Shown: positions 1 to 6,809 of the stretch, piece after piece
Layout of the letters: each line of letters opens with the position of its first letter
How positions within the stretch are numbered: position 1 is the stretch's first letter
Source: Siphonodentalium dalli
Taxonomy: Eukaryota; Mollusca; Scaphopoda; Gadilida; Siphonodentaliidae
Length of the DNA: 64,000 bases
Reading direction: 5' to 3'
Assembly: GCA_032622095.1 (NCBI GenBank)
Contig: CP136064.1
Location: 36,382,426 to 36,446,425 of the forward strand
The notes under the pieces: generated by a model
Told to the model about the DNA's origin: nothing
Databases searched by the model: none
What the model saw: only the letters and a program-made list of their open reading frames with translations
Position numbers and translations under genes: made by a program

Positions 1-228
1 ATGCATTCTAAATTAATATGTAATGACGCGTGGGTACTTATATTATTAAATTTGACATAAGGGAAGTCAATCGGGAGATCTGTATTGCCTATATAGATAT
101 TAAATTTTTTTTTTATGCCGGTGACGACTATTGCGGTGGCGACGAATTTATGCCGGCGGCGACTAAATTTATTAACATTTCTTACATCGCCACCGTTTTC
201 GCCACCGATATTGCACCACTGTGATTTA

Positions 229-475
229 GGGTCCTGTGAATAATCGAGATTCGATGAAAAACGAATCGACTAATATTCTTCATAAGTGCACATCTATCGC
301 TTTATTGTTGTTTAAGTTCTTGGTTCACTAATTCCAAAATGAAATAGGTTCAGTTTGGGCTCGTTAGTTAATAACTTCACCCGTTGTTATAGTCTGGGTT
401 CCAAATTGAATCAATTGAATTCAAGGGAGCAATTTTCGATTCGACGTTTCGGAATTTCCGATATTCACAGGACCC
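229..475. mobile_element. Short MITE with TIR GGGTCCTGTGAATA
   Basis: The ends GGGTCCTGTGAATA (229-242) and TATTCACAGGACCC (462-475) are perfect inverted copies, flanked on both sides by TA. The 247-bp body has no coding potential. A TA duplication with short TIRs suits a non-autonomous Tc1/mariner-like element, but the family is not identified. Confidence 0.6.
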
Positions 476-477
476 TA

Positions 478-1893
478 ACAGTAACTGTTCCTCCATACAA
501 ACCAATGTAAAATTTACAAATTTGCATGCTATAACCATTCAATTCATCGGTCAATATTTACCCTCCAATATGTCAGTGGCTATGGAACGCGAATTTAAAC
601 TCGGGATTGGTGTAGAGTCCACCACGTGACGCTCGGGAACCGGTTGCAACACGTGCCGACCAGAGCACGTGTTATATTGACCAGCGATATTACTAGTAAG
701 TGCAGACCACACAACTTCGGGTCTGTGATAACTTGCACATAATGTTGCTTCCGACTTATTGCTATTTCACAACGAATGACACAATAACTCACGCCTATTA
801 TAATAGGCATGTTACTATGAACAACATGCGAAGCCTTGAAGGCCATCGCTCAATTCAGCTGTCTTGAGACAGTCTGTATCTACCATGCACACATACCTAT
901 ATGTGTTGATCCCTCAGTTACTTTGAGGAATCTTAATTCCGCTCTCTCCTGATGAGACCTTAATTGGTTGACAAAATAGGTCGAAACACTAAAAGGCAGT
1001 GTAGAGTGCTACATAGAATGTCCCGTCCATAGATCGGATGGGATGTTGGTATTTATCCAATTTTATATAAAAACCGAATTTTAGATGTCATTATGTCGAC
1101 GTATTTCCATAATTATATTATACGCGGAAAACCAGGGGGGGGGTGGGGAAAAAACTCCAGGAACGTATGCTTATTTTCTGCGTTCGGGAACTTTTGGGAC
1201 CCACCCAAATCCGCAAATTTTGTACTACCAAAATTTAGGTACCCACCCCCATACTGCTTTATTTTATGTGAAATTTAATACAGATTTATGCCCCAATATC
1301 TAAAATTTCCCTCATGTTCTGTTTCTGAAAATTTTAGATTGGCGGGGATGGGGGGGGGGGCTTCACGCAGCCGCCTGGCTTACCCTCATGCATGCAGCTC
1401 GTACGACCATGACGAGATAATAATAGTATGTGCGGTCATTTATATGTGAAAGCAATTTAATTGTATATATAGCTGTCGAAATCTATAATCTTTAATGGAT
1501 GACCCTTCGTGTTCAGTTCCCAACATCCCAGATGGTGCCAATTGATAGCGCACATAAAACGCACATAAAACGTGTTGACCCTAAATGAACCCATGCCAGT
1601 ATTAGTCAAATCTGGTCAGTGGCCGAAGGGGGATAACTCAATCTGGTAAATTGTCACCCAATACTATTCTTAAAAATGCATTTTATTCCCAACTGATACT
1701 AATTTCATAATATTTCTGACTGGGAATATCATTATTTGTATCACAGTAGTCACAATGAATCCACTTACGTAGTTTTAGACACAGAAAACACCATCCGGTT
1801 TATGGGCCAGGAGAGTAGGTCCCCATAACACATAAGTCCCCACAGGCCAGGTCTAAAGACGGCGCGGTTTCCCCGTAAACCATGTTTAAACAT
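478..1893. other. Intergenic AT-rich DNA, no gene seen
   Basis: No convincing coding region, RNA gene or complete transposon was found. Homopolymer G runs occur near 1134 and 1347. The short open frames here have no protein-like composition. Confidence 0.5.
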
Positions 1894-1894
1894 C

Positions 1895-2018
<124 letters not shown>

Positions 2019-2111
2019 TATCCTCTGTCTCTCACTTAAACTGTCTGTATGTCTCCCCTCTCCCACTCTCCCACACTCTCTCTCTATCTCGTTCTTTCAT
2101 AAGTTCCTGTA

Positions 2112-2177
2112 AATACAAATCGATTTGGTTCAAATCAGGGAATCGAATCCGGGTTATTCTCGATTGATAATCTGGCA
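2112..2177 (+). repeat. Target-site repeat unit, left part, split by the Polinton
   Basis: This segment has the motifs TTGGTTCAAATCAGGGAA and GGGTTATTCTCGATTGATAA. Sister copies lie at about 19490-19555, 19618-19670, 19810-19880, 20148-20205 and 20330-20392. In the copy near 19535 the sequence continues through CTCGGG straight into TCTCTGTC, which shows the uninterrupted target. GGTTCAAATCC in some copies resembles a pol III B box, so a tRNA-derived SINE is possible but unproven. Confidence 0.6.
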
Positions 2178-2183
2178 CTCGGG
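2178..2183. repeat. Target-site duplication, left (CTCGGG)
   Basis: CTCGGG lies immediately before the element's AGTAGTAATGGG end and is repeated exactly at 19370-19375 after the right end. Six-bp duplications are the rule for Polintons. Confidence 0.93.
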
Positions 2184-2652
2184 AGTAGTAATGGGGGCCA
2201 CTATGGCCCAGTACCCCCCAGTGGGGGCCACTATGGCCCAGTACCCCCCAGTGGGGGCCACTATGGCCCAGTACCCCCCAGTGGGGGCCACTATGGCCCA
2301 GTACCCCACAGTGGGGGCCACTATGGCCCAGTACCCCCCAGTGGGGGCCACTATGGCCCAGTACCCCCCAGTGGGGGCCACTATGGCCCAGTATCGAATA
2401 CTGGACCATCTAGGACCATAGATGGTCCAGTATTCGATACTGGGCCATAGTGGCCCCCACTGGGGGTACTGGGCCATAGTGGCCCCCACTGGGGGGGTAC
2501 TGGGCCATAGTGGGCCCCACTGGGGGTACTGGGCCATAGTGGGCCCCACTGGGGGGTACTGGGCCATAGTTACCCCCTGAGGATAGATGTTCCTGTCATT
2601 GATGTGACATCTGTGATCGAAAAAATGAAAATGGACTTAGAAATATTTTTTT
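2184..2652 (+). repeat. Left terminal inverted repeat
   Basis: It contains about seven forward copies of a 30-bp unit (GTGGGGGCCACTATGGCCCA and a GTACCCCCCA tail), then a palindrome near 2390-2447 centred on ACCATCTAGGACCATAGATGGT, then about four reversed copies, and about 75 bp of unique TIR sequence to 2652. The right TIR has the same plan with different unit counts. Because forward and reverse arrays sit in the same end, each terminus is itself a large fold-back. Confidence 0.93.
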
Positions 2653-2719
2653 ACAAAAGGAAAATCTCACTTTGGAAAATATCAATTAGCTATCAAGAGT
2701 ATCTTTTCGATCATTTGGT

Positions 2720-2735
2720 GGCCCTGAAAAGGGCC
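2720..2735 (-). terminator. Histone-type 3' stem-loop of the OTU-like gene
   Basis: Read on the minus strand this is GGCCCT-TTTC-AGGGCC, preceded by AAAAC and followed by ACCA. That is a perfect match to the metazoan histone mRNA rule GGYYYU-UHUH-ARRRCC-ACCA. It starts 19 nt after the stop codon of the minus-strand gene, the spacing seen in replication-dependent histone mRNAs. The purine-rich stretch further downstream could serve as a histone downstream element, but that part is inference. Confidence 0.75.
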
Positions 2736-2754
2736 GTTTTATTTTTGTTATAGT

Positions 2755-3219
2755 TTAGAATCCGCCACATTGAACTTCTTTGTTCGCCAAAACTTCAATT
2801 GATTTGGCTCCTCTCCTCATCCATATTTCGCATTCACAATAATGTTCATGGCAAACGTGGGGGATCCACACTAGAGGTATTGATGACTTGAATCTTGGTG
2901 TTGATTTGTAGCCGCCTTTGGTAGCATCAAACATGACGATAGGTCGCTGTATAACAGTCGCCGCTAATTCAACCATCAATCTTGATTCGGCCAAAAGTGG
3001 TGTGCGCCGTAAATCTTGTGCCGACGCACCAAGTTCGTCACTCTCTGTGTAGTACAGGTAAACTGCCGCATCTCTCAGAATCATCCATCCATCGGTCGTC
3101 CCGTAAATCCCAAGGCTGAGTGCCCTCCAAAATAGCGATATTTCTTCACCGTACACTGCTTTACAGTATACCCCACCGCCCATTATCTCGTCAAGATCTG
3201 TTATGTTTACAGCAGTCAT
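2755..3219 (-). CDS. OTU-like domain protein, probably catalytically altered
   Basis: The protein is 154 aa with an ATG start. An N-terminal segment EEISLFWRALSLGIYGTTD sits where OTU cysteine proteases carry the DGxC-LFRA block, and IPHVCHEHYCEC near residues 118-129 resembles the C-terminal histidine block. This likeness is by eye and could be chance. If it is right, the nucleophilic cysteine position reads Ser and the usual Asp-Gly is Glu-Glu, so ordinary deubiquitinase chemistry is unlikely; binding without cleavage is possible. It is divergent to the 162-aa gene across the 596-bp symmetric module and ends in a histone-type stem-loop. It is an accessory gene, not part of the core Polinton set. 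Confidence 0.6.
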   Translation of the reverse strand: MTAVNITDLDEIMGGGVYCKAVYGEEISLFWRALSLGIYGTTDGWMILRDAAVYLYYTESDELGASAQDLRRTPLLAESRLMVELAATVIQRPIVMFDATKGGYKSTPRFKSSIPLVWIPHVCHEHYCECEIWMRRGAKSIEVLANKEVQCGGF

Positions 3220-3807
3220 CTTTGAATGTAGAATAAGTCTGAAGATCCGTCTTGAACATATATCACGATTGCGCGGGCGACAATGAAATCACATAATACT
3301 TTGACGTTAAAAATGACAAATGTTTCCTGACTTTGTGTTTCTTTTCAGTGCATTATCTGTTAGTTTCACCATTTCGATATGTTATAGATTAAATTCATGA
3401 TAGTATATACAATTAATTAAGATGTTTTAACATATGAATTCATCTTCGTTCATAAACGATGACCAAGTAAAGTTATCAAATGCAATGATCAAGAAAAATG
3501 TTCAGTATGTTTCTTGTGTTAAGTTTTTATGTATAAAATATGTACAATTCCAAAACCAAAAACTAGAAAAACATTCCATATTTGCCTAACGAGGTAATAA
3601 ATATATCAATCATGTGTACCAAATAATAGATAATGATCTAACGAAATTAAAAACATTTGTTTGATCGCTATGCAATAATGATCAAAAAAAATATGCATGG
3701 TGATCCAGTTCTGAAAAAACACAATGTCAGGAAATATTTGTCAATTTTAACGCCAAAGTATTATGTGATTTCATTGTCGCCCGTGTCAAATGTATACAAA
3801 TATTTTC
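3212..3807. promoter_or_regulatory. Symmetric bidirectional promoter module, copy 1
   Basis: The 596-bp segment is repeated at 4815-5410 at a constant offset of 1603 bp with about ten mismatches seen by eye. It lies between divergent starts at 3219 (minus) and 3845 (plus). A 60-bp block at 3273-3332 recurs inverted at 3726-3788, so each gene sees the same element facing its start. TATAAAATA occurs at 3532-3540. CTAACGAG|GTAATAAAT near 3590 resembles a splice donor, so a 5'-UTR intron cannot be excluded. Confidence 0.7.
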
Positions 3808-3844
3808 GAATTTGATCAACCTTACATTGCATTGCTATCAAGAG

Positions 3845-4333
3845 ATGGATCCGTTAACAGAATTTCTTCAGAGTGAGATATACAGTAGTCCTGTTGCACA
3901 GAATACATATGCTGTGCCACAGTCATCAGTCCAAGCTAATACGACAATGACTATAGGTGGTGATACACTCATTTTAAAAGCGATTTTAGATGAACTGAGA
4001 TGCCTTCGCAGGGATATTGACGTGAAAACGCAAGTAACGCATCAAGAAGTGAAAGTGAATCTTCGTTTCGTTGCAGAACAGATAGATATCCCAATCAGGG
4101 TTCATGATGTTGAGAGATCGAAAGAGCAGAAACAGATCAAAAAAGGAAAATTATCGGCGACGAAAGAAAAACAAACTAAGAGTATCATGAAGGCTTCTAC
4201 TGAGACAAAAGTCAGATTTCATCTTCCTTGTAAAGAATCTAGAGATACAGAGAAAAGTGATGAATTTGCAAAAGCTCTCGGTTCTCATGGGAAAGATATG
4301 TCAAGATATAAGAAAAACACAAAACGGTGTTAA
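3845..4333 (+). CDS. Accessory 162-aa protein of unknown function
   Basis: I do not recognise a family. The ATG at 3845 (MDPLTEFLQ) is preferred over an upstream in-frame ATG at 3812. Residues 1-40 are uncharged and Ser/Gln/Thr-rich. Residues 45-90 form a likely helical stretch (LILKAILDELRCLRRDI). The C-terminal half is strongly basic and lysine-rich (KEQKQIKKGKLSATKEKQTK), consistent with nucleic-acid binding or nuclear localisation. The upstream module is shared with the 116-aa gene, but the coding sequences are unrelated. A histone-type stem-loop follows 22 nt after the stop. Confidence 0.65.
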   Translation: MDPLTEFLQSEIYSSPVAQNTYAVPQSSVQANTTMTIGGDTLILKAILDELRCLRRDIDVKTQVTHQEVKVNLRFVAEQIDIPIRVHDVERSKEQKQIKKGKLSATKEKQTKSIMKASTETKVRFHLPCKESRDTEKSDEFAKALGSHGKDMSRYKKNTKRC

Positions 4334-4350
4334 AGTCAGATGATAATTTT

Positions 4351-4446
4351 AAAACGGCCCTTTTCAGGGCCACACACATTTCCCAAAAGGTTACTCTTTC
4401 ATAGCTGAAAAAAACAAAACACGATTGTTCAATTCATAATTTATTC
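4351..4446. repeat. Duplicated 3' module (copy A; copy B at 5801-5895)
   Basis: About 95 bp is nearly identical at 4351-4446 and 5801-5895. Each copy has a plus-strand histone-type stem-loop and, 68-70 bp further on, a minus-strand AATAAA (4440-4445; 5889-5894). In copy B that signal serves the convergent zinc-knuckle gene. In copy A no matching minus-strand gene remains, so it is a relic of the duplicated unit. Confidence 0.8.
4356..4371 (+). terminator. Histone-type 3' stem-loop of the 162-aa gene
   Basis: GGCCCT-TTTC-AGGGCC is preceded by AAAAC and followed by ACACA, 22 nt after the stop codon. The six-bp stem, four-nt loop and flanks match the histone mRNA 3' consensus apart from the second C of ACCA. 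Confidence 0.75.
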
Positions 4447-4582
4447 AACAACAAATATTTGCAAGTATATTTTGTTTTTAAATTATTCGTGGCGTGATTT
4501 TTTCAAAACGAAACATAGGGTACAAGGAACATTATTAGTTCTTAAGCAATGCTAAAAGTTTTTCTTTTTGAAAAAATTGGTT
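4447..4582. other. Short spacer between cassettes
   Basis: AT-rich and without coding potential. Read on the minus strand it follows the stem-loop at 4583-4598 and begins with ACCA and an A-rich stretch containing CAAAAAGAAAA, which resembles a purine-rich histone downstream element. Confidence 0.4.
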
Positions 4583-4598
4583 GGTCCTGAAAAGGACC
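4583..4598 (-). terminator. Histone-type 3' stem-loop, second of a pair
   Basis: On the minus strand: GGTCCT-TTTC-AGGACC, preceded by AAAAAC and followed by AACCA. Both arms differ from the GGCCCT copies by a compensatory pair change (C to T in one arm, G to A in the other), so pairing was kept while sequence changed. It lies 47 nt after the stop of the 58-aa gene. Confidence 0.75.
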
Positions 4599-4609
4599 GT
4601 TTTTGTTTT

Positions 4610-4625
4610 GGCCATGAAAAGGGCC
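4610..4625 (-). terminator. Histone-type stem-loop with one mismatch, first of a pair
   Basis: On the minus strand: GGCCCT-TTTC-ATGGCC, 20 nt after the stop of the 58-aa gene. One stem pair is broken and the ACCA tail is missing. It looks like a decayed copy whose role passed to the intact one at 4583-4598. Confidence 0.6.
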
Positions 4626-4645
4626 GTTTTGTACGCCATCAAAAT

Positions 4646-4822
4646 TCACTCCCCATTTTTCTCAGAGTGCGAATTTTGCTTTTGTTCCCCCGCTGTTCTT
4701 TTTTGCACGATCAGCTTTGAACGGGCGGTCACTTCTCTTGCGTGCCTGTCCCACATTATCTGCGGTGTTATCCCCCTAGTTCCTCTCAGAATCGCCATCA
4801 AGGGTTCGGGTATTGCAGTCAT
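4646..4822 (-). CDS. Accessory 58-aa basic protein of unknown function
   Basis: An ATG-initiated minus-strand frame of 58 codons starts at exactly the position in promoter copy 2 that the OTU-like start has in copy 1. Only MTA is shared between the two proteins. It is rich in Arg, Lys, Thr and Gln with no hydrophobic segment. It ends 20 nt before a degenerate and 47 nt before a perfect histone-type stem-loop. It may be a remnant of a longer swapped-in gene. The position between a matched promoter and 3' end is the main reason to believe it. Confidence 0.5.
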   Translation of the reverse strand: MTAIPEPLMAILRGTRGITPQIMWDRHAREVTARSKLIVQKRTAGEQKQNSHSEKNGE

Positions 4823-5410
4823 CTTTGAATGTAGAATAAGTCTGAAGATCCGTCTTGAACTTGTATCACGATTGCGCGGGCGACAATGAAATCACATAAT
4901 ACTTTGACGTTAAAAATGACAAATGTTTCCTGACGTTGTGTTTCTTTTCAGTGCATTATCTGTTAGTTTCACCATTTCGATATGTTATAGATTAAATTCA
5001 TGATAGTATATACAATTAATTAAGATGTTTTAACATATGAATTCATCTTCGTTCATAAACGATGACCAAGTAAAGTTATCAAATGCAATGATCAAGAAAA
5101 ATGTTCAGTATGTTTCTTGTGTTCAGTTTTTATGTATAAAATATGTACAATTCCAAAACCAAAAACTAGAAAAACATTCCATATTTGCCTAACGAGGTAA
5201 TAAATATATCAATCATGTGTACCAAATAATAGATAATGATCTAACGAAATTAAAAACATTTGTTTGATCGCTATGCAATAATGATCAAGAAAAATATGCA
5301 TGGTGATCCGGTTCTGAAAAAACAAAACGTCAGGAAATATTTGTCAATTTTAACGCCAAAGTATTATGTGATTTCATTGTCGCCCGTGTCAAATGTATAC
5401 AAATATTTTC
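4815..5410. promoter_or_regulatory. Symmetric bidirectional promoter module, copy 2
   Basis: Second copy of the 596-bp module, between the minus start at 4822 and the plus start at 5436. It keeps the 60-bp inverted block (near 4876-4935 and 5329-5391) and the TATAAAATA at 5135-5143. Just beyond the copy, CACTTTTTCAG at 5411-5421 looks like a splice acceptor shortly before the ATG, which would allow a 5'-UTR intron in the plus transcript. Confidence 0.7.
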
Positions 5411-5435
5411 ACTTTTTCAGTGAACTTCATTCATT

Positions 5436-5786
5436 ATGCCGTCTTTAAAGAAATTTCTCAAGAAGATGTGGAGGAAGAGAGATTCGTCAGAGGAGACGGA
5501 AATAAAAAGATATAGGAAATGGCAGGATTCTCCTGAACAAAAGATGGTTCAGAAGCAGATGCTAAGAGATTTTTTGGCTCGCCGGCGACCATTACCTAAA
5601 GTATGTGATCAAGAATCAAGCAATCTTGATCTCGTGGAGATCTTGTCACAGATCAAGAAGAAAGATCTGTGCAATGCAGCGATTGACAGCTTTGCCCAGG
5701 CTGGTGCGGCGCAGAGATCAAATCCTACTTGGTCTGTGACAATTAATCCCAACGGGATATATCCTGATTTGTCAGAATTCATATGA
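5436..5786 (+). CDS. Accessory 116-aa protein of unknown function
   Basis: Starts at ATG 5436 (MPSLKKFLKKMWRKR). The first 50 residues are very basic and probably helical. The C-terminal half is neutral, with DLVEILSQIKKKDLCNAAI as a likely helix and a hydrophilic tail. No family is recognised. It sits in the second cassette at the place of the 162-aa gene but is unrelated to it. A histone-type stem-loop follows 19 nt after the stop. It is convergent with the zinc-knuckle gene. Confidence 0.65.
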   Translation: MPSLKKFLKKMWRKRDSSEETEIKRYRKWQDSPEQKMVQKQMLRDFLARRRPLPKVCDQESSNLDLVEILSQIKKKDLCNAAIDSFAQAGAAQRSNPTWSVTINPNGIYPDLSEFI

Positions 5787-5805
5787 ATCCTGGAAAAGAG
5801 AAAAC

Positions 5806-5821
5806 GGCCCTTTTCAGGGCC
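5806..5821 (+). terminator. Histone-type 3' stem-loop of the 116-aa gene
   Basis: GGCCCT-TTTC-AGGGCC is preceded by AAAAC and followed by ACCCA, an excellent match to metazoan histone mRNA 3' ends. It lies 19 nt after the stop codon. Confidence 0.78.
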
Positions 5822-5888
5822 ACCCACATTTCCCAAAAGGTTACTCTTTCATAGCTGAAAAAACAAAACACGATTGTTCAATTCATAA

Positions 5889-5894
5889 TTTATT
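5889..5894 (-). terminator. Poly(A) signal of the zinc-knuckle gene
   Basis: AATAAA on the minus strand, 16 nt beyond the stop codon at 5910. The convergent plus-strand neighbour uses a stem-loop instead, so two 3'-end modes sit side by side. Confidence 0.6.
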
Positions 5895-5909
5895 CACACA
5901 ACATAATTT

Positions 5910-6509
5910 TCAATTGTTTGTGTCGATTCTTTTATCTGTTTTTGGAATGTAGAATGGTCTCAGCTTCTTTTTCTTGGAAGTTTTCTTGGAATTTTCAATT
6001 TCTGGATGTTTATCTTCAGATTTGTTCTGTGAATCATTCGTAGGATCAACAGGTCGGTCTTGTTTGGAAAAATCTGATGTTGTAGGCATCTCTTCAGTTT
6101 TGATATCTGCATTTGTTCTTGTATTGTTACTACTTGTAGACTTTTGTATAGTTTTCACATTTTTTTTGTCGCCGAAATCTGTTTTACAATGGAAGGACCA
6201 ATGGGATTCTTGTCCGCATTTGTAGCAGTAACCATATGGCGGTTTCCAATTTTTATCAGCTTTGTTTTTCTCTTGTTTCTCTTGCCATTGCATATTGTTA
6301 CAAAGTTTAAACAAATTGGTAGAGATCTGTCTCAATTCGACAAGATTATCTTGAATTTTTCTAGTCTGTGGTTGTGTAGATTTTTTTGAATCTTCTTTAT
6401 GTAGCTCAATATAGCTCTCTTCAATAACTGCAGGCCTTGGTCTTTTTCTAACAATATCTTCTTCGCTGGTGGCGTCGTCTGAAACAGGTCTTTTAATTCT
6501 CTTAAACAT
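5910..6509 (-). CDS. CCHC zinc-knuckle protein
   Basis: The 199-aa protein starts at ATG 6509. Residues 1-32 are identical to the start of the DNA polymerase, including a basic, NLS-like RKRPRP. A CCHC knuckle C95-x2-C98-x4-H103-x4-C108 (CYKCGQESHWSFHC) suggests single-stranded nucleic-acid binding. The C-terminal third is charged and ends in a lysine-rich block (KKTSKKKKLRPF). It is divergent from the polymerase with the shared promoter inverted repeat between them, so the two are probably co-expressed at replication. A role as replication accessory or nucleic-acid chaperone is inferred. Confidence 0.8.
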   Translation of the reverse strand: MFKRIKRPVSDDATSEEDIVRKRPRPAVIEESYIELHKEDSKKSTQPQTRKIQDNLVELRQISTNLFKLCNNMQWQEKQEKNKADKNWKPPYGYCYKCGQESHWSFHCKTDFGDKKNVKTIQKSTSSNNTRTNADIKTEEMPTTSDFSKQDRPVDPTNDSQNKSEDKHPEIENSKKTSKKKKLRPFYIPKTDKRIDTNN

Positions 6510-6809
6510 TTTTGTCTTGAGTTTTGTCAGCAAAAAATATTGCGACTGGCTTCTTCGGAGTTGAAGTGTAAAGTGTAGAATTACACCTGCTTTTATAGCA
6601 TTTTCATCGCGAATGCTATAAAAGCTATAAAAGCAGGTGTAATTCTACACTTTACACTTCAACTCCGAAGAAGCCAGTCGCAATATTTTTTGCTGACAAA
6701 ACTCAAGACAAAAATGTTTAAGAGAATTAAAAGACCTGTTTCAGACGACGCCACCAGCGAAGAAGATATTGTTAGAAAAAGACCAAGGCCTGCAGTTATT
6801 GAAGAGAGC
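6414..6809. repeat. Head-to-head inverted repeat with shared promoter
   Basis: The arms run from 6414 to about 6602 and from about 6621 to 6809, nearly perfect mirror copies with a short asymmetric centre. Each arm holds the first 32 codons of a gene, the 5' leader and CTATAAAAG TATA-like boxes near the centre (one facing left near 6590-6598, two facing right at 6616-6632). The result is a symmetric divergent promoter for the zinc-knuckle gene and PolB. Confidence 0.88.

Noticed and set aside
2032-2567. Open frames of about 100-137 codons in the left TIR, and similar ones in the right TIR
   Set aside because: They are translations of the 30-bp TIR units on both strands and have no unique sequence.
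2720-5821. Reading the GGCCCTTTTCAGGGCC hairpins as bacterial-type terminators
   Set aside because: The sequence is plainly eukaryotic, and loop, stem and ACCA flanks match the histone 3' element rather than a hairpin followed by a T-run.
6690-6713. Eight extra N-terminal residues for PolB and, mirrored, for the zinc-knuckle protein
   Set aside because: These depend on a TTG start. The first ATG (6714; 6509 on the minus strand) is the sensible eukaryotic start.
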